Assembly (NCBI RefSeq): GCF_010726245.1
Contig: NZ_AP022561.1
Span: 5,022,001-5,086,000 of the forward strand
DNA: 64,000 nt
Direction of reading: 5' to 3'
Source of the DNA: Mycolicibacterium aichiense
GTDB taxonomy: Bacteria; Actinomycetota; Actinomycetes; Mycobacteriales; Mycobacteriaceae
Shown here: positions 9,583 to 19,322 of the stretch, piece by piece
How positions within the stretch are numbered: position 1 is the first letter of the stretch
How the letters are laid out: each line of letters opens with the position of its first letter
Position numbers and translations under genes: made by a program
The notes under the pieces: generated by a model
Told to the model about the DNA's origin: nothing
What the model saw: the letters and a program-made list of their open reading frames with translations, nothing else
The model's database searches: none

Positions 9583-10978
9583 CCGAACTCGTCGTTGTCG
9601 GGGCGGTCGTGGTCGTCGAACTCGACGACGAGCTGGACGTGCTCGGGCTCGGGGTCGTCGTCGTGGGCGTTCCCGACAAGGTCGGTGCGTCGGTCGGGGT
9701 GGCCGGTGCGGTGCTCGGGATGCTGGTCTCCGGCTGCGTGTCCGACAGCGCCGACATCGACTTCCACTCGTTCCAGTCCACCGCCCAGTCCCAGATGTCG
9801 CCGTCGGCATAGGACAGCTGGATCGACGTGCCGGTCACCTCGACCGGGTCGCCGTAGACGGCGGTACCGAAGTACTGCTCGGCATCACTGGTGGACAGGT
9901 TGATACAGCCGTTGGTGACGTTGGTGTTGCCCTGCGCGCCGGAACTGGCCGGGTTGGCGTGGATGAACTCGCCGTTGTTGGAGATCCGAACCGCCCAGCG
10001 CTCATGGACATTCGAATATCCGGCGGCCTGGTTGGTCATGTAGAAGTCGGCGTATTTCTCGCTGACGACGTGGATGCCGCTGCGGGTCACGTTGCGGGGC
10101 TTGTCGGCTTCGCCGTAGCTGCACGGGAAGTCCATGATCACGCCCTCGTCGGTGATGACCTGGATGCGGTGCGACGTCGCATCGGCCTTGACCACCTGAC
10201 GGCGGCCGATCTCGAAGTCCAGGGTGGAGTCGGTCGCGCCGAAGGAGTCGTCGGCGAACTTCACGCCGTAGAGCTTGGCGTCGACGTGGACCTTGGTGCC
10301 GGGCTGGTAGTACTCCTTGGTCCGCCAGTGCACCCGTGAGCCGCCCACCTCGTCCGGCAGCCAGGCCCAGCTGCCCTCGTTCGGCGGCGTGGTGGTGACC
10401 GTGAGCGCCTTTTCGACATCTGGCTTGTGCTCGTCGTCGATCGCGGCGTCGAACTGCAGGATGATCGGCGCGGCCACACCCACGGTCTGCCCGTCGGACA
10501 ACTGGAACTGGCCGTTGACCTGCTTGGTGGGGTTGATCGTGGTGAACGCCGCCGCGATCGGCACAGCCTGCCCGTCGCGTCCGACCGCCGAACCGGTCCA
10601 GGTGTAGGACGCGCCGTACCCCAGCGGCTCGGTGACCGTGAATGCTGTGCGATCGCGGTTGAGCGCGCCGGCCACCGGCTTGCCGTCGACATTGCTCAGT
10701 GCGACGTGCTGCAGCCAGCCGTCCTTGACCTCGAGGCTCACCGGGGTCGTGGGCAGCACATCCGTGGCGTCGTTGGCCGGGCTGAAGTTCAGCGAAGCCT
10801 TCGGCGGGGGTCCCTGCTTCTCGGCCTGTTTGCCAGGGGTGGTCATGCAGGCCGCAAGCGCACTGGGCGCGGCAACGCCGACCGCCAGCGCTGTCAAAGC
10901 GCGTCGCCGGTTGATCGGCGGTCGGTCGGCTGGGCTCACGTCAATCCAAGATACGGAACCCAGCCGCCCGGCTGCCAA
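9566..10978 (-). CDS. Lipoprotein L,D-transpeptidase, Ldt5/LprQ-like
   Basis: Predicted to form 3-3 cross-links in peptidoglycan outside the membrane. The 470-residue protein starts with a basic n-region, hydrophobic core and lipobox LAAC (Cys about residue 44). Ig-like domains follow, then a YkuD catalytic domain. The catalytic part reads GEFIHANP, with a gap, then [10 protein letters not shown]. The usual H before GC is N, as recalled for M. tuberculosis LdtMt5. The tail is a long Pro/Ser/Thr-rich linker ([13 protein letters not shown]), probably exposed in the wall. The start could instead be a GTG about 14 codons downstream. It ends tail-to-tail with the SDR gene. Confidence 0.92.
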   Translation of the reverse strand: MAAGRLGSVSWIDVSPADRPPINRRRALTALAVGVAAPSALAACMTTPGKQAEKQGPPPKASLNFSPANDATDVLPTTPVSLEVKDGWLQHVALSNVDGKPVAGALNRDRTAFTVTEPLGYGASYTWTGSAVGRDGQAVPIAAAFTTINPTKQVNGQFQLSDGQTVGVAAPIILQFDAAIDDEHKPDVEKALTVTTTPPNEGSWAWLPDEVGGSRVHWRTKEYYQPGTKVHVDAKLYGVKFADDSFGATDSTLDFEIGRRQVVKADATSHRIQVITDEGVIMDFPCSYGEADKPRNVTRSGIHVVSEKYADFYMTNQAAGYSNVHERWAVRISNNGEFIHANPASSGAQGNTNVTNGCINLSTSDAEQYFGTAVYGDPVEVTGTSIQLSYADGDIWDWAVDWNEWKSMSALSDTQPETSIPSTAPATPTDAPTLSGTPTTTTPSPSTSSSSSSSTTTTAPTTTSSATTGG

Positions 10979-11014
10979 TCGGCGCAGTGTGGGCTTCGCC
11001 CCACCTGCCCGAGA

Positions 11015-11971
11015 TCAGAGCCCGAAGATCGCCAGGAACGCCGGTGCGGCGCCGCCGAACTTCGATCCCGCAAACACGATGTCACCGGCGGCCAGCGTGA
11101 TCGTCACGCCGGACTGAACGGTGCTGAACTCGTCCCAGGTCACCGACAGCGACCGAGCCGGGGAGAAGAACCCGCCGACGGGAATGTGCGCCACGATCGC
11201 CGGACCTGTTCCACCGGTCGGGATCGGCAGGTCGAGGGTGCTGGTGCCGAACAGCAGGGCGTTGGTGAACTTCGGCGCGGCCGCGGCCCAGGCGACGAAC
11301 GCCCCCGCGATGTTGCCGCTGCGTGCCGCATTGACGAAGGTGTTCAGGCTGTCGGCCGCGCTGAGCCCGGCGCCGACGAACGCCCCGGCCGCGCTGGCGG
11401 CGAATGCCACCGCGGGCGGCAGCTGCAGGGTCCCATCGGTCAATGCCGTCGTGCTGGTCGGCGTGGGCGTCGCCGAGAACGTCGACGTTCCGCCGATCGA
11501 GAACTTGGCACCGCCGAGCGGAGTCTTGGCGGTCACGTCGATCGCCACCGGCCCGCTGTCAGGCGGGGTCGGTGCGGTCACGTTCGCGACGAACGAGATC
11601 GGACCGAACGGCGTGTCGATGGTCTGGTTGATCGGCGGAAGGCTCGCGTTGGCGCCGGCGGTCTTGCGTGCGGGCTTGACGCCGGCGGCCGGCTTCGAGA
11701 CCGCCGCACTCGAGGGAGCGGTCGTCACCTTGGCGACTGTGCGGGCCGAGGCGGCCACGGTGCGCTTGGGTCCGGCGTCAGACTTGGTGGACGAGCTCGA
11801 GGAAGCCGAACCCGACGCCGAATGGCCGCCGGTGTCAGCCGAAGCGACCGCAGTCGCGCCGGCCAGCGCGGCGCCCACGCCCAGGGTCAGCGCCCCGGCG
11901 CCCAGCCACGTCTTGACGCCCAATGAGCGATTGCGGCCCCGATTGACAGTTTTGGTGCTGGCAGTAGCCAT
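11015..11971 (-). CDS. Secreted mycobacterial protein of unknown function
   Basis: A 318-residue protein with a signal sequence (GAGALTLGVGAALAGATAVASA, cleavage probably after ASA-D) and a Ser/Lys/Ala-rich linker to about residue 105. A C-terminal domain rich in small residues follows, with the segments NQTIDTPFGPISFVAN and SLSVTWDEFSTVQSG. The N-terminus resembles those of large mycobacterial surface proteins. I do not recognise the family. GGGGGATG lies just upstream of the start, and a TGATAAT -10-like element about 85 bp upstream. It lies between ldt and murB, where M. tuberculosis has no matching gene. Confidence 0.75.
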   Translation of the reverse strand: MATASTKTVNRGRNRSLGVKTWLGAGALTLGVGAALAGATAVASADTGGHSASGSASSSSSTKSDAGPKRTVAASARTVAKVTTAPSSAAVSKPAAGVKPARKTAGANASLPPINQTIDTPFGPISFVANVTAPTPPDSGPVAIDVTAKTPLGGAKFSIGGTSTFSATPTPTSTTALTDGTLQLPPAVAFAASAAGAFVGAGLSAADSLNTFVNAARSGNIAGAFVAWAAAAPKFTNALLFGTSTLDLPIPTGGTGPAIVAHIPVGGFFSPARSLSVTWDEFSTVQSGVTITLAAGDIVFAGSKFGGAAPAFLAIFGL

Positions 11972-12090
11972 TTCACATCCCCCGTAGATGATCTAAGCAA
12001 ACCCGTAGGCGGGCTGACACCCACCATTCTCCCCATTTTTCGTCGCGCGGGTTAATTATCAGAATATTCGTGAACCGGCGTCGGAAGTGG

Positions 12091-13158
12091 CTACAGCGAA
12101 CAGCCGACCAGCACCGGTTCCGGCACCAGAGTGATGCCGAAGCGGTCCCGCACACCGTCGCGGATCGTGCGCGCCAGCGCCAGCACGTCGGCGGTCGTCG
12201 CACCGCCGCGATTGGTCAGCGCCAGCGCGTGCTTGGTCGACAGCCGGCACGGCGCGCCGTCCGGGCCGGGAAAGCCCTTCCCGAAACCGGCGCTTTCGAC
12301 CAGCCAGCCGGCCGCCAGCTTGACCCCGTCGTCAGCCGGGTAGTGCGGAACCGGACCGTCCCAGCGGCTCTGCAGTTCGTCGAATTGCTCCGCGAGGATA
12401 ACGGGATTGGTGAAGAACGATCCGACACTCCAGGTGTCGTGGTCATCGGCGTCGAGCACCATGCCCTTGCGGGCACGCAACGCCAGCACCGCCTGGCGCA
12501 CGTCGGCGGGTGCGGCCCGCTCCCCCGCGGGAACGCCGAGCGCGTCCGTCAGCTCCGCATACCGCAGCGGCGCCGAGCGGCCGTCCGTGGTCAGGCCGAA
12601 TTCCACCTCCAGCACCACCGCGTCGGACGAGTTCTTCAGATCGCTGTGCCGGTAACCGAGACCCAGGTCCGCCGCGGCGACCCACCGCACCAACGAGCTG
12701 CGCCGGTCCAGCAAACGGACCCGGGTCAGGTAGTCCGCCACCTCCACGCCGTAGGCGCCGACGTTCTGCACCGGGGTGGCACCGGCCGATCCCGGGATCC
12801 CGGACAGGCACTCCAGCCCGCCCAGCCCCGCCGCGACGGCGGCAACCACGACGTCGTCCCAGACCGCGCCGGCGTCGGCCCGAAGCAACCCGCCCTCGAC
12901 GCTGATGGTTCGGCTGGCCAGCAGCACGACGGTGACCTCGGAAAGGTCGTCGGCGATCACCACGTTGGAACCCCCGGCCAGCACCAGAACCGGGCCGTCG
13001 GAGTGGGCATCGAGGGTGCGCAACGTCGACACGATCTGGTCGGTGCTGGTGCAGGTGACCACGCGACGCGCGACCGGACCGACCCGCAGGGTGGTCAGGG
13101 GAGCCAGCGGCACGTTCTCGGCAACCGCCGCGCCACCGTATGAGTTCCCAGCTGCCAC
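12091..13158 (-). CDS. murB: MurB, UDP-N-acetylenolpyruvoylglucosamine reductase
   Basis: FAD- and NADPH-dependent reductase forming UDP-MurNAc in the cytosol, the second committed step of peptidoglycan synthesis. About 355 residues, with [13 protein letters not shown], the FAD-binding [29 protein letters not shown], catalytic Ser in SVGSFFTNP and the C-terminal [15 protein letters not shown] prefer the GTG at 13158 (protein VAAGNSYGG...). A GTG at 13179 is in frame but would sit 5 bp from the divergent DUF2505 gene. Confidence 0.95.
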   Translation of the reverse strand: MAAGNSYGGAAVAENVPLAPLTTLRVGPVARRVVTCTSTDQIVSTLRTLDAHSDGPVLVLAGGSNVVIADDLSEVTVVLLASRTISVEGGLLRADAGAVWDDVVVAAVAAGLGGLECLSGIPGSAGATPVQNVGAYGVEVADYLTRVRLLDRRSSLVRWVAAADLGLGYRHSDLKNSSDAVVLEVEFGLTTDGRSAPLRYAELTDALGVPAGERAAPADVRQAVLALRARKGMVLDADDHDTWSVGSFFTNPVILAEQFDELQSRWDGPVPHYPADDGVKLAAGWLVESAGFGKGFPGPDGAPCRLSTKHALALTNRGGATTADVLALARTIRDGVRDRFGITLVPEPVLVGCSL

Positions 13159-13184
13159 GGCCCGTAACGGTAGCCTCACCAGCT

Positions 13185-13691
13185 ATGCCGCGCTCATTCG
13201 ACATGGCCACCGCCTACGAGGGCAGCGTCGAACAAGTGCACCAGGCTTTGCGCGACGAGCAGTATTGGTTGGCGCGGTTGGCCGATTCCGGCGCCGACCA
13301 CGCGTCGCTCGACTCCATTCGGTTGACGGCCAACGGCGGCGTCGACGTGGCGACCACCCAGGTGCTCAGAGTGGACCGGCTGCCGGCCGTGGTCACCCAG
13401 TTCCACCACGGCGACCTCGAAATCCGGCGAACGGAGAGCTGGACCGGACTGGTCGACGGCACAGCCGAAGCCAGCGTCAGCGGCACCATCCCGGGCGCGC
13501 CGGTGTCGTTGACCGGAAGCGCTCAGCTGACACCGGCAGAGTTGCAGGCGCACTTGGCTTTTCGCGCCACAGTCGAGGTTCGCATCCCCCTGGTGGGCGG
13601 AAAGGTGGAGAACTTCATCGGCCACCAACTGGTCGACCTGCTGATCGCCGAGCAGAAGTTCACCACCAGGTGGATCGCCGAGAACAGCTGA
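13185..13691 (+). CDS. DUF2505 family protein (Rv0481c-like)
   Basis: Actinobacterial DUF2505 protein of 168 residues, probably a START-like helix-grip fold, cytosolic, function unknown. It starts MPRSFDMATAYEGSVEQV and ends with IPLVGGKVENFIGHQLVDLL...FTTRWI, the family's conserved closing motif. The ATG at 13185 matches the family start; an upstream in-frame ATG at 13140 lies inside the divergent murB gene. A second DUF2505 gene follows 22 bp downstream. Confidence 0.88.
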   Translation: MPRSFDMATAYEGSVEQVHQALRDEQYWLARLADSGADHASLDSIRLTANGGVDVATTQVLRVDRLPAVVTQFHHGDLEIRRTESWTGLVDGTAEASVSGTIPGAPVSLTGSAQLTPAELQAHLAFRATVEVRIPLVGGKVENFIGHQLVDLLIAEQKFTTRWIAENS

Positions 13692-13713
13692 CGTCACAGG
13701 TACCGTTGGGCTC

Positions 13714-14226
13714 ATGTCCCGCCGCATGGACTACGTCATCGGGCTCGACAAGCCCGTCGCTGAGCTGTATCAGAGCTTCACCAGCCGCGAGTACTGGGAA
13801 GACCTGGTCGCCGAGCATCAGCAGCACACGGATTCAGAGATGACGCATTTCCACTCCGACGCCAACGGCACCGACATCGTGTTCACCCACACCGTGTCGC
13901 GCCGCGATATGCCGTCGATGATCGCCGCGGTGGTTCCGTTGCGGCTCACCATCACCCGCGAACAGCATTTCGACCCGTTCGACCCCGCGAAGAATTCAGC
14001 CGACGGTCACTACCGGGCACTGGTACCCGCCGCTCCGCTGGACTTCGACGGCACCTACGTGCTGCAACAGACCGGCGCGGGAAGCGAACTGCGCCTGCGC
14101 AGCCTCTGCAAGGTCAACGTGCCACTCCTCGGCGGCAAGATCGAGAAGTGGGTGCTGGACGGTCTACGCGGATTGTTCGACAATGAACGGGATTTCACCC
14201 GCGACTGGATCGCCGGCCATCACTAG
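13714..14226 (+). CDS. DUF2505 family protein, tandem paralogue
   Basis: 170-residue paralogue of the preceding gene. It shares the N-terminal pattern (MSRRMDYVIGLDKPVAELYQ) and the closing motif VPLLGGKIEKWVLDGLRGLF...FTRDWI. Function unknown. The pair probably arose by tandem duplication and is co-transcribed with the methyltransferase-like and amidase genes after it. Confidence 0.85.
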   Translation: MSRRMDYVIGLDKPVAELYQSFTSREYWEDLVAEHQQHTDSEMTHFHSDANGTDIVFTHTVSRRDMPSMIAAVVPLRLTITREQHFDPFDPAKNSADGHYRALVPAAPLDFDGTYVLQQTGAGSELRLRSLCKVNVPLLGGKIEKWVLDGLRGLFDNERDFTRDWIAGHH

Positions 14227-14239
14227 ACCACCACGGCCG

Positions 14240-15004
14240 GTGGGTGTTCCCACCCGCGGCACCACCAACGCCAACCGGCTGCGGCGCGCCGATCGCTGGA
14301 TGGTCAACTGCCCCCGGGTGCGCACGGCGCTGGAGTCGGCCACCGCCCCGGTGATCGTCGACCTGGGATACGGCCGATTACCGGTCACCACACTGGAATT
14401 GGCCACACGGCTTCGTGCGGTCCGGCCCGACGTGCGGGTCGTCGGATTGGAGATCGACCCGCAACGGGTGGTGCCCGACGTCGACGGGGTCGAGTTCAGG
14501 GTCGGTGGATTCGAACTCGCGGGCCTGCATCCGGTCCTGGTGCGGGCGTTCAACGTACTGCGGCAGTACCCCGAAGAGGCGGTCGACCAGGCCTGGACGC
14601 AGATGCGGACCCAACTGGCGCCGGGCGGCCTGATCGTTGACGGCACCTGCGACGAGCTCGGGCGGCGCTGCTGCTGGGTGCTGCTGGACCGTGACGGTCC
14701 GGTGAGCCTGACCCTGGCGTGCGACCCCCGGCATATCGACCGCCCGTCCGACCTGGCCGAGCGGTTGCCGAAAGTGCTTATCCACCACAATGTTCCGGGC
14801 CAGCCGATCCACGACCTGCTGTCGTCGGCGGACCGTGCCTGGGCGAGCGCAGCCGGGCATTCGGTGTTCGGACCGCGTGATCGTTGGCGCGCGATGCTCG
14901 CGGAACTGCGGGCGGCCGGTGCTCCCATCGAGGCGCAGCGGCGCTCCGTCCGCGATGCGGTGCTCACCGTCGGATGGTCGACGGTCGCGCCGGACGTAGG
15001 CTGA
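14240..15004 (+). CDS. SAM-dependent methyltransferase-like protein
   Basis: About 254 residues with a Rossmann-type SAM site: VIVDLGYGRLPVTTLELA for motif I, then VVGLEIDPQRV with the acidic residue after strand 2, and GGLIVDGTCDE further on. This indicates a class I methyltransferase fold, but no catalytic signature for a known substrate is visible. The GTG at 14240 places it 13 bp after the DUF2505 stop; an ATG at 14183 would overlap that gene by 44 bp. The amidase gene begins 4 bp after its stop. Confidence 0.75.
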   Translation: MGVPTRGTTNANRLRRADRWMVNCPRVRTALESATAPVIVDLGYGRLPVTTLELATRLRAVRPDVRVVGLEIDPQRVVPDVDGVEFRVGGFELAGLHPVLVRAFNVLRQYPEEAVDQAWTQMRTQLAPGGLIVDGTCDELGRRCCWVLLDRDGPVSLTLACDPRHIDRPSDLAERLPKVLIHHNVPGQPIHDLLSSADRAWASAAGHSVFGPRDRWRAMLAELRAAGAPIEAQRRSVRDAVLTVGWSTVAPDVG

Positions 15005-15008
15005 GCGC

Positions 15009-15830
15009 ATGCGGATTGCGCTGGCCCAGCTGCTGTCGGACACCGACCCGGCCGTGAACCTGAAGCTGGTCGAGGACTACACCCGTCGCGCCGCCGACGC
15101 CGGTGCCCGGCTGGTGGCCTTCCCCGAAGGCACGATGTGCCGCTTCGGTGTGCCGCTGGCCCCGGTGGCCGAACCACTCGATGGCCCCTGGGCCGACGAG
15201 GTGCGCCGCATCGCGCACAGTGCGGGCATCACCGTGCTGGCCGGGATGTTCACTCCCGCCCCCGACGGCCGGGTCACCAACACGATCCTGGCGACGGGGC
15301 CAGACGTCGACGCGCACTATCACAAGATCCACATGTACGACGCGTTCGGATTTGCTGAATCCGAGGCGGTAGCCCCCGGCCGGGAGCCCGTCGTGATCAC
15401 CGTCGACGGCGTCGGCGTCGGCATCACCCTGTGTTACGACGTTCGGTTTCCCGCGCTGTACGCCGAGCTCGCCGACCGCGGAGCCCAGCTGATCACCGTG
15501 CACGCCTCGTGGGGCGCCGGTCCCGGCAAGCTGGAGCAATGGACCCTGCTGGCCCGCGCTCGCGCGCTGGACTCACAGTCTTTTGTCGCCGCCGTCGACC
15601 AGGGCTACCCGGGCGACGAGCTGGCGACGTCGACCAAGGCGCCGACCGGTGTCGGGGGCAGCGTGGTGGCCTCACCGCTCGGCGAAGTGGTCGCCGCGGC
15701 GGGCGACGATCCGCAGCTTCTGGTGACCGACATCGACATCGATCGGGTCGCGCCGACCCGGGAAACCCTCGCGGTGCTGCGTAACCGCTCAGAGTTCGCT
15801 CAGATTGATAAGGCAGAATCGCCCAGGTGA
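15009..15830 (+). CDS. Carbon-nitrogen hydrolase (nitrilase superfamily amidase, Rv0480c-like)
   Basis: Cytosolic C-N bond hydrolase of 273 residues with the full catalytic triad: Glu40 in FPEGTMC, Lys106 in YHKIHMYDAF and Cys142 in LCYDVRFPALY. It resembles the Nit-type omega-amidase/deaminated glutathione amidase group. In a mycothiol-using organism the substrate is uncertain. Its stop overlaps the GTG of the DUF2993 gene (GTGA). Confidence 0.9.
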   Translation: MRIALAQLLSDTDPAVNLKLVEDYTRRAADAGARLVAFPEGTMCRFGVPLAPVAEPLDGPWADEVRRIAHSAGITVLAGMFTPAPDGRVTNTILATGPDVDAHYHKIHMYDAFGFAESEAVAPGREPVVITVDGVGVGITLCYDVRFPALYAELADRGAQLITVHASWGAGPGKLEQWTLLARARALDSQSFVAAVDQGYPGDELATSTKAPTGVGGSVVASPLGEVVAAAGDDPQLLVTDIDIDRVAPTRETLAVLRNRSEFAQIDKAESPR

Positions 15831-16762
15831 CGAATCCGCCACAGGGCCCCAATAATCCCTTCGGCCCCGGCGACCCGACCACGCCGGCATGGGCCGCCTC
15901 CCCGGGTCAAGGCACACCCACCGAGTACATCCCCCGACCGGGCGGCCCAGCCGATGCGCCGACCCAGCACATTCCCCATGTGCCACCGCCGTCGCAGACA
16001 CCGCCCGGCGAGGAGCCGGAAGAGGGTAAGCGGGGCTTCCTGCGCGACCCGCTGTCGATCGTGCTGGTGCTGGTCATCGTCGTGGCCGTGGTGATCGCCG
16101 GTCTGCTGGGCACCGAACTCTATGTCCGCCATGAAGCCGACACCGTGGTGTCGCGGGCCGTCTCCTGCGTGGTGCAGGACCAGGCCGATGTCTCGTTCGG
16201 GGCGCGGCCCTTCCTACTGCAGCATCTCTCGCGGCACTACAGCGACATCCACGTCCAGACCGCGGGCAATCAGATTCGCGGCGCCAAGGGCATGAAGCTC
16301 GACCTGTGGCTCGATGACATCCGGATTGACCAGACCGCGAACTCGGCCGGCACGATGGGCTCGCTGGACGCCACGATCGCCTGGACCAAGGACGGCATCA
16401 AGGAGACCGTGCAGAACGCCATCCCGTTCTTCGGCAGCCTGGTCAGCGGTGTGAGCACGAGCCCGTCTGACGGCACGATCGAGCTGCAGAGCGCAATGGG
16501 CTCCATCACCACCAAACCGGCGATCTCCAACGGCGGCCTCACCCTGCAGGTGGTGAATCTGACCGGCCTGGGCTTCACGCTGCCGCGGGAAACCGTGCAG
16601 CCGGCGCTGGATGCCTTCATGTCGACGCTGACGAAGAACCTGCCGATGGGCATCCACGCGGACAGCGTCGCGGTGACCGACGAGGGCGTCACGGCCAAGT
16701 TCGTCACCCAGAATGCGACCATCCCCAACGGCCAGCAGGATCCCTGCTTCGCCGGGGTCTAG
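15827..16762 (+). CDS. DUF2993 membrane-anchored lipid-binding-like protein (Rv0479c-like)
   Basis: 311 residues. A Pro-rich cytosolic N-terminus (about 1-70) is followed by one membrane segment (LSIVLVLVIVVAVVIAGLLG) and an extracytoplasmic DUF2993 domain, the family that includes the mannan enzyme LmeA. It is related in shape to tubular lipid-binding proteins. The specific role is unknown. The GTG start overlaps the amidase stop by 4 nt, so translation is coupled. Confidence 0.85.
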   Translation: MTNPPQGPNNPFGPGDPTTPAWAASPGQGTPTEYIPRPGGPADAPTQHIPHVPPPSQTPPGEEPEEGKRGFLRDPLSIVLVLVIVVAVVIAGLLGTELYVRHEADTVVSRAVSCVVQDQADVSFGARPFLLQHLSRHYSDIHVQTAGNQIRGAKGMKLDLWLDDIRIDQTANSAGTMGSLDATIAWTKDGIKETVQNAIPFFGSLVSGVSTSPSDGTIELQSAMGSITTKPAISNGGLTLQVVNLTGLGFTLPRETVQPALDAFMSTLTKNLPMGIHADSVAVTDEGVTAKFVTQNATIPNGQQDPCFAGV

Positions 16763-16765
16763 AAA

Positions 16766-17449
16766 CTAGACCGGCAGCCCGTCGAGCACCGCTCGCGTCC
16801 CGGACAGGCCCAGCCTGGTCGCGCCCGCGTCGAGCATCGCGATGGCGTGCTCGGCGGTGCGGATACCGCCGCTGGCTTTGACGCCGAGGCGGCCGCCCAC
16901 CGTCGCCGCCATGATCTCGATCGCGACCACTGATGCGCCGCCCGCGGGGTGAAATCCGGTGGAGGTCTTGACGAAGTCGGCGCCGGATTCCTCGGCGGCC
17001 CGGCACACCGCGACCAGCGTGTTGTCGTCGGCCAAGCTCAGCAGGGCGGCCGATTCGACGATGACCTTCAGGACGGCTCCGGGCACCGCGGACCGGACGG
17101 TCGCGATGTCGGCCGCCACCTGGGCGATGTCACCGGCCAGGGCGGCCCCGACATCGATGACCATGTCGATCTCGGTCGCACCGTCGTCGACCGCCGCCCG
17201 AGCCTCCTGCGCCTTGATGGCCGGCAGGTGCTTGCCCGACGGGAACCCCGCGACAGCGGCGACGACCAGGCTCTCGGGGTGCGTGCTCGCGGCCTTGACG
17301 GCGACGGACACCATCGACGGGGACACACAGACTGCCAGCACGCCGAGGGCAACGGCCTCGTCGACCAGCGCAATCACGTCAGCGTCGGTGGCTTCCGGTT
17401 TGAGCAGCGTGTGGTCGACCAATGCGGCGACCTCACCTCGGGTAGGCAT
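16766..17449 (-). CDS. deoC: Deoxyribose-phosphate aldolase
   Basis: Cleaves 2-deoxyribose-5-phosphate to acetaldehyde and glyceraldehyde-3-phosphate. The 227-residue TIM-barrel protein starts [18 protein letters not shown]. It keeps the Schiff-base Lys161 ([10 protein letters not shown]), Lys191 (VKASGGIR) and the acidic pair in EIDMVIDVG. An in-frame extension to 17524 reads through the upstream gene and is not used. Its ATG overlaps the stop of the secreted DUF2599-type gene by 1 nt, so it is the last gene of a short minus-strand operon. Confidence 0.95.
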   Translation of the reverse strand: MPTRGEVAALVDHTLLKPEATDADVIALVDEAVALGVLAVCVSPSMVSVAVKAASTHPESLVVAAVAGFPSGKHLPAIKAQEARAAVDDGATEIDMVIDVGAALAGDIAQVAADIATVRSAVPGAVLKVIVESAALLSLADDNTLVAVCRAAEESGADFVKTSTGFHPAGGASVVAIEIMAATVGGRLGVKASGGIRTAEHAIAMLDAGATRLGLSGTRAVLDGLPV

Positions 17450-17868
17450 CAGAACGGCTCCTCGAGCCCACCCGGGTTGCAGCCGGCTTCGGTCATCGTC
17501 TGGTCGTCGACAACGGGCCGCCATGGCTCCAGATTCCAGCTGGACTTGCCGGGGTGACCGAACTCCGCGAACCGGAAGTGGCAGACGAACTGGTCCCGCA
17601 TCCCGGGCAGGTCTGCTTCGGGTGCAAGGGCCAGCACCTCACCCCAGGCTTCGTCGATGTCGGTCTGCGGCTTGAGCAACTGACCGGCCACCGCACGGCC
17701 GGCCGGCGTGGGATAGACCCGCAGGCTCTTCAGATCGCCCCAGTCGGCCCAGGTGACGTGGTCGATATACGGCGGAGCGGGAGTGGGCGCGGCAGCGGCC
17801 GGGGCGGCCAGACTCAGCCCGGCCGGGACGGCCAGGAGCACCGCGGCCAGACGGCGTCGAGCGCTCAG
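17449..17868 (-). CDS. Small secreted DUF2599-type protein (Rv0477-like), apparent CTG start
   Basis: Exported protein of about 139 residues. The n-region SARRR and core [21 protein letters not shown] form a signal peptide. The mature part has [19 protein letters not shown] and two Cys (FVCHF, GCNPGG) that may form a disulfide. It ends [18 protein letters not shown], as in Rv0477. No ATG, GTG or TTG lies near the signal peptide start. The CTG at 17868 overlaps the previous stop (CTGA) and has AGGGGA 7 nt upstream. A GTG at 17841 would remove the positive n-region. Function unknown. Confidence 0.82.
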   Translation of the reverse strand: MSARRRLAAVLLAVPAGLSLAAPAAAAPTPAPPYIDHVTWADWGDLKSLRVYPTPAGRAVAGQLLKPQTDIDEAWGEVLALAPEADLPGMRDQFVCHFRFAEFGHPGKSSWNLEPWRPVVDDQTMTEAGCNPGGLEEPF

Positions 17869-18146
17869 CGCGACTTCCCCTGGACCTCGAGCAGCTTGGG
17901 CCGCACGTCCACCAGGTAGACGCCGGCGGCCACGGCGGCGATCGCCACGCCCGTGACTCCCAGGAACAGCGACAGCAGACCCGCGACACCGAGAATCACC
18001 AGCCATACCGGCTTGGTGAGCTTCTCGGCCGCGGTGTACGCATCCGGCCGCTGCATCGCCGCATTGACGAACGCATAGATGGTCACCGCGGTGACCGCCC
18101 AGAAGACGACCTGAAGAACAAGACCCGCCACACCTTGCAGCATCAC
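17865..18146 (-). CDS. DUF2516 small membrane protein (Rv0476-like)
   Basis: 93 residues with two or three hydrophobic segments ([52 protein letters not shown]) and a short basic tail. It is a conserved mycobacterial inner-membrane protein of unknown function, always near hbhA. It lies 47 bp downstream of hbhA and overlaps the next gene by 4 nt. Confidence 0.85.
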   Translation of the reverse strand: MMLQGVAGLVLQVVFWAVTAVTIYAFVNAAMQRPDAYTAAEKLTKPVWLVILGVAGLLSLFLGVTGVAIAAVAAGVYLVDVRPKLLEVQGKSR

Positions 18147-18193
18147 GGCTACAAGCGTAGGCGGGTCTTGTCCTTACGACGAATTGCTTCTGC

Positions 18194-18808
18194 TTACTTC
18201 TGGGTGACCTTCTTGGCCGGCGCCTTCTTGACGGGGGCCTTCTTGGCCGCAGCCTTGGCCGGGGCGGCCTTCTTGGCCGGCGCCTTCTTGGCCGGGGCGG
18301 CCTTCTTGGCGGGGGCGGCCTTGGCGGGCAGTTCGACGCCGACCAGCTTGGCGGCGCGCTCACCGACGGCACGAGTCTGCGACGACACGTTGCCCAGGGC
18401 CTCCTGGGTCAGCTCGACGGCCTGGTCGACGTAGCCCTCGGCACGAGCGGCGACGTCCTTGAGGTCGGACTGGTTGCGCAGGCGCTCCAGGGCGGCTTCG
18501 CCGCGCTCCACGAGGCTGTTGTAGGTCGCGGTGGCCGACTCGACGTAGCCCTCCGCCGCCTTGCGCAGTTCCTCGCTGGACAGCCGGCCGCGCAGCTCCT
18601 CGGCGCGCTGCGGCAGGTCTTCCTGCAGCTTGGTCAGCGCGGCGCGACGCTCTTCGACGCGGGTGCTGGCCTCGGTGCGGGCCTCGTCGGCACGATCACG
18701 CAGGGTCGTGAGGATTTCGTTGACGGTGGCAAGGGCCAGATCGGCAGCGCCGACCGCAGCGAGCAGCGGGGCCTTGAGGTCTTCGACATTGGGGTTGTTC
18801 TCAGCCAT
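18194..18808 (-). CDS. hbhA: Heparin-binding hemagglutinin HbhA
   Basis: Surface adhesin that binds sulfated glycans on epithelial cells and is linked to cell aggregation and intracytosolic lipid inclusions. The 204-residue protein has a short N-terminal segment, a long coiled coil (about 25-150, Glu/Arg/Ala-rich) and a Lys/Ala/Pro-rich heparin-binding tail built of [16 protein letters not shown] repeats from about residue 160. There is no classical signal peptide, as known for HbhA. AAAGGAGCC precedes the ATG. The XRE regulator lies 64 bp upstream in the same direction. Confidence 0.95.
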   Translation of the reverse strand: MAENNPNVEDLKAPLLAAVGAADLALATVNEILTTLRDRADEARTEASTRVEERRAALTKLQEDLPQRAEELRGRLSSEELRKAAEGYVESATATYNSLVERGEAALERLRNQSDLKDVAARAEGYVDQAVELTQEALGNVSSQTRAVGERAAKLVGVELPAKAAPAKKAAPAKKAPAKKAAPAKAAAKKAPVKKAPAKKVTQK

Positions 18809-18872
18809 CGTAGTGGCTCCTTTCGAATTGAATGTTGTTGTCAGTCAGAGGTTTTCGTCAGTTGCTGGTCTG

Positions 18873-19265
18873 TTACTCAGGGATGAGCTCCTCACGGGCA
18901 GCTTCGTTCTGCTGACAGAACGAGGTGTAGATATCGAGCAGTACCTGCTTCTGACGCTCGGTGATCACGGTGTCGCCGATGATCGCGTCGTGCACCATGC
19001 TCGCCTCCCCGGGCTCGAGAATTCCCGCCCGGATGTAGAGCACCTCGGCCGACAGCCTCAGCGCCTTGGCGATTTGGCTCAGCACCTCCGCAGACGGCTT
19101 CCGCAGTCCCCGTTCGATCTGACTGAGGTACGGGTTGCTGACACCGGCCTTCTCGGCCAACTGCCGCACCGAAACCTGAGCTGCTTCACGCTGCGCCCTG
19201 ATGAAGCCACCGATGTCATGCGCGGCGTTGGACACCACGGCCTGAAGATCGCCGTCTTGCGCCAT
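18873..19265 (-). CDS. XRE-family transcriptional regulator (Rv0474-like)
   Basis: 130-residue regulator with a helix-turn-helix at about residues 20-78 (IRAQREAAQVSVRQLAEKAG, NPYLSQIERGLRKPS). A C-terminal helical part follows (ITERQKQVLLDIYTSFCQQN). It sits directly upstream of hbhA in the same direction. Its own promoter holds GTGCTAGC repeats and an AGCAC-TC-GTGCT palindrome, so self-regulation is plausible. The M. tuberculosis homologue is reported as a repressor, but targets here are unknown. Confidence 0.9.
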   Translation of the reverse strand: MAQDGDLQAVVSNAAHDIGGFIRAQREAAQVSVRQLAEKAGVSNPYLSQIERGLRKPSAEVLSQIAKALRLSAEVLYIRAGILEPGEASMVHDAIIGDTVITERQKQVLLDIYTSFCQQNEAAREELIPE

Positions 19266-19322
19266 GAGTTCCCTCCCGTCGCGATGGGTGTCCGGTGCGT
19301 ACGAACGCCACCCTACGCGGGG

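Noticed and set aside
18206..18320. Lys/Ala/Pro codon repeats in hbhA read as a possible minisatellite or CRISPR-like array
   Set aside because: The units are irregular, have no unique spacers and encode the known heparin-binding tail.
17869..18372. Long extension of the DUF2599-type gene frame up to 18372
   Set aside because: It reads Arg/Pro-rich sequence out of frame across the DUF2516 gene and hbhA, both firmly recognised.
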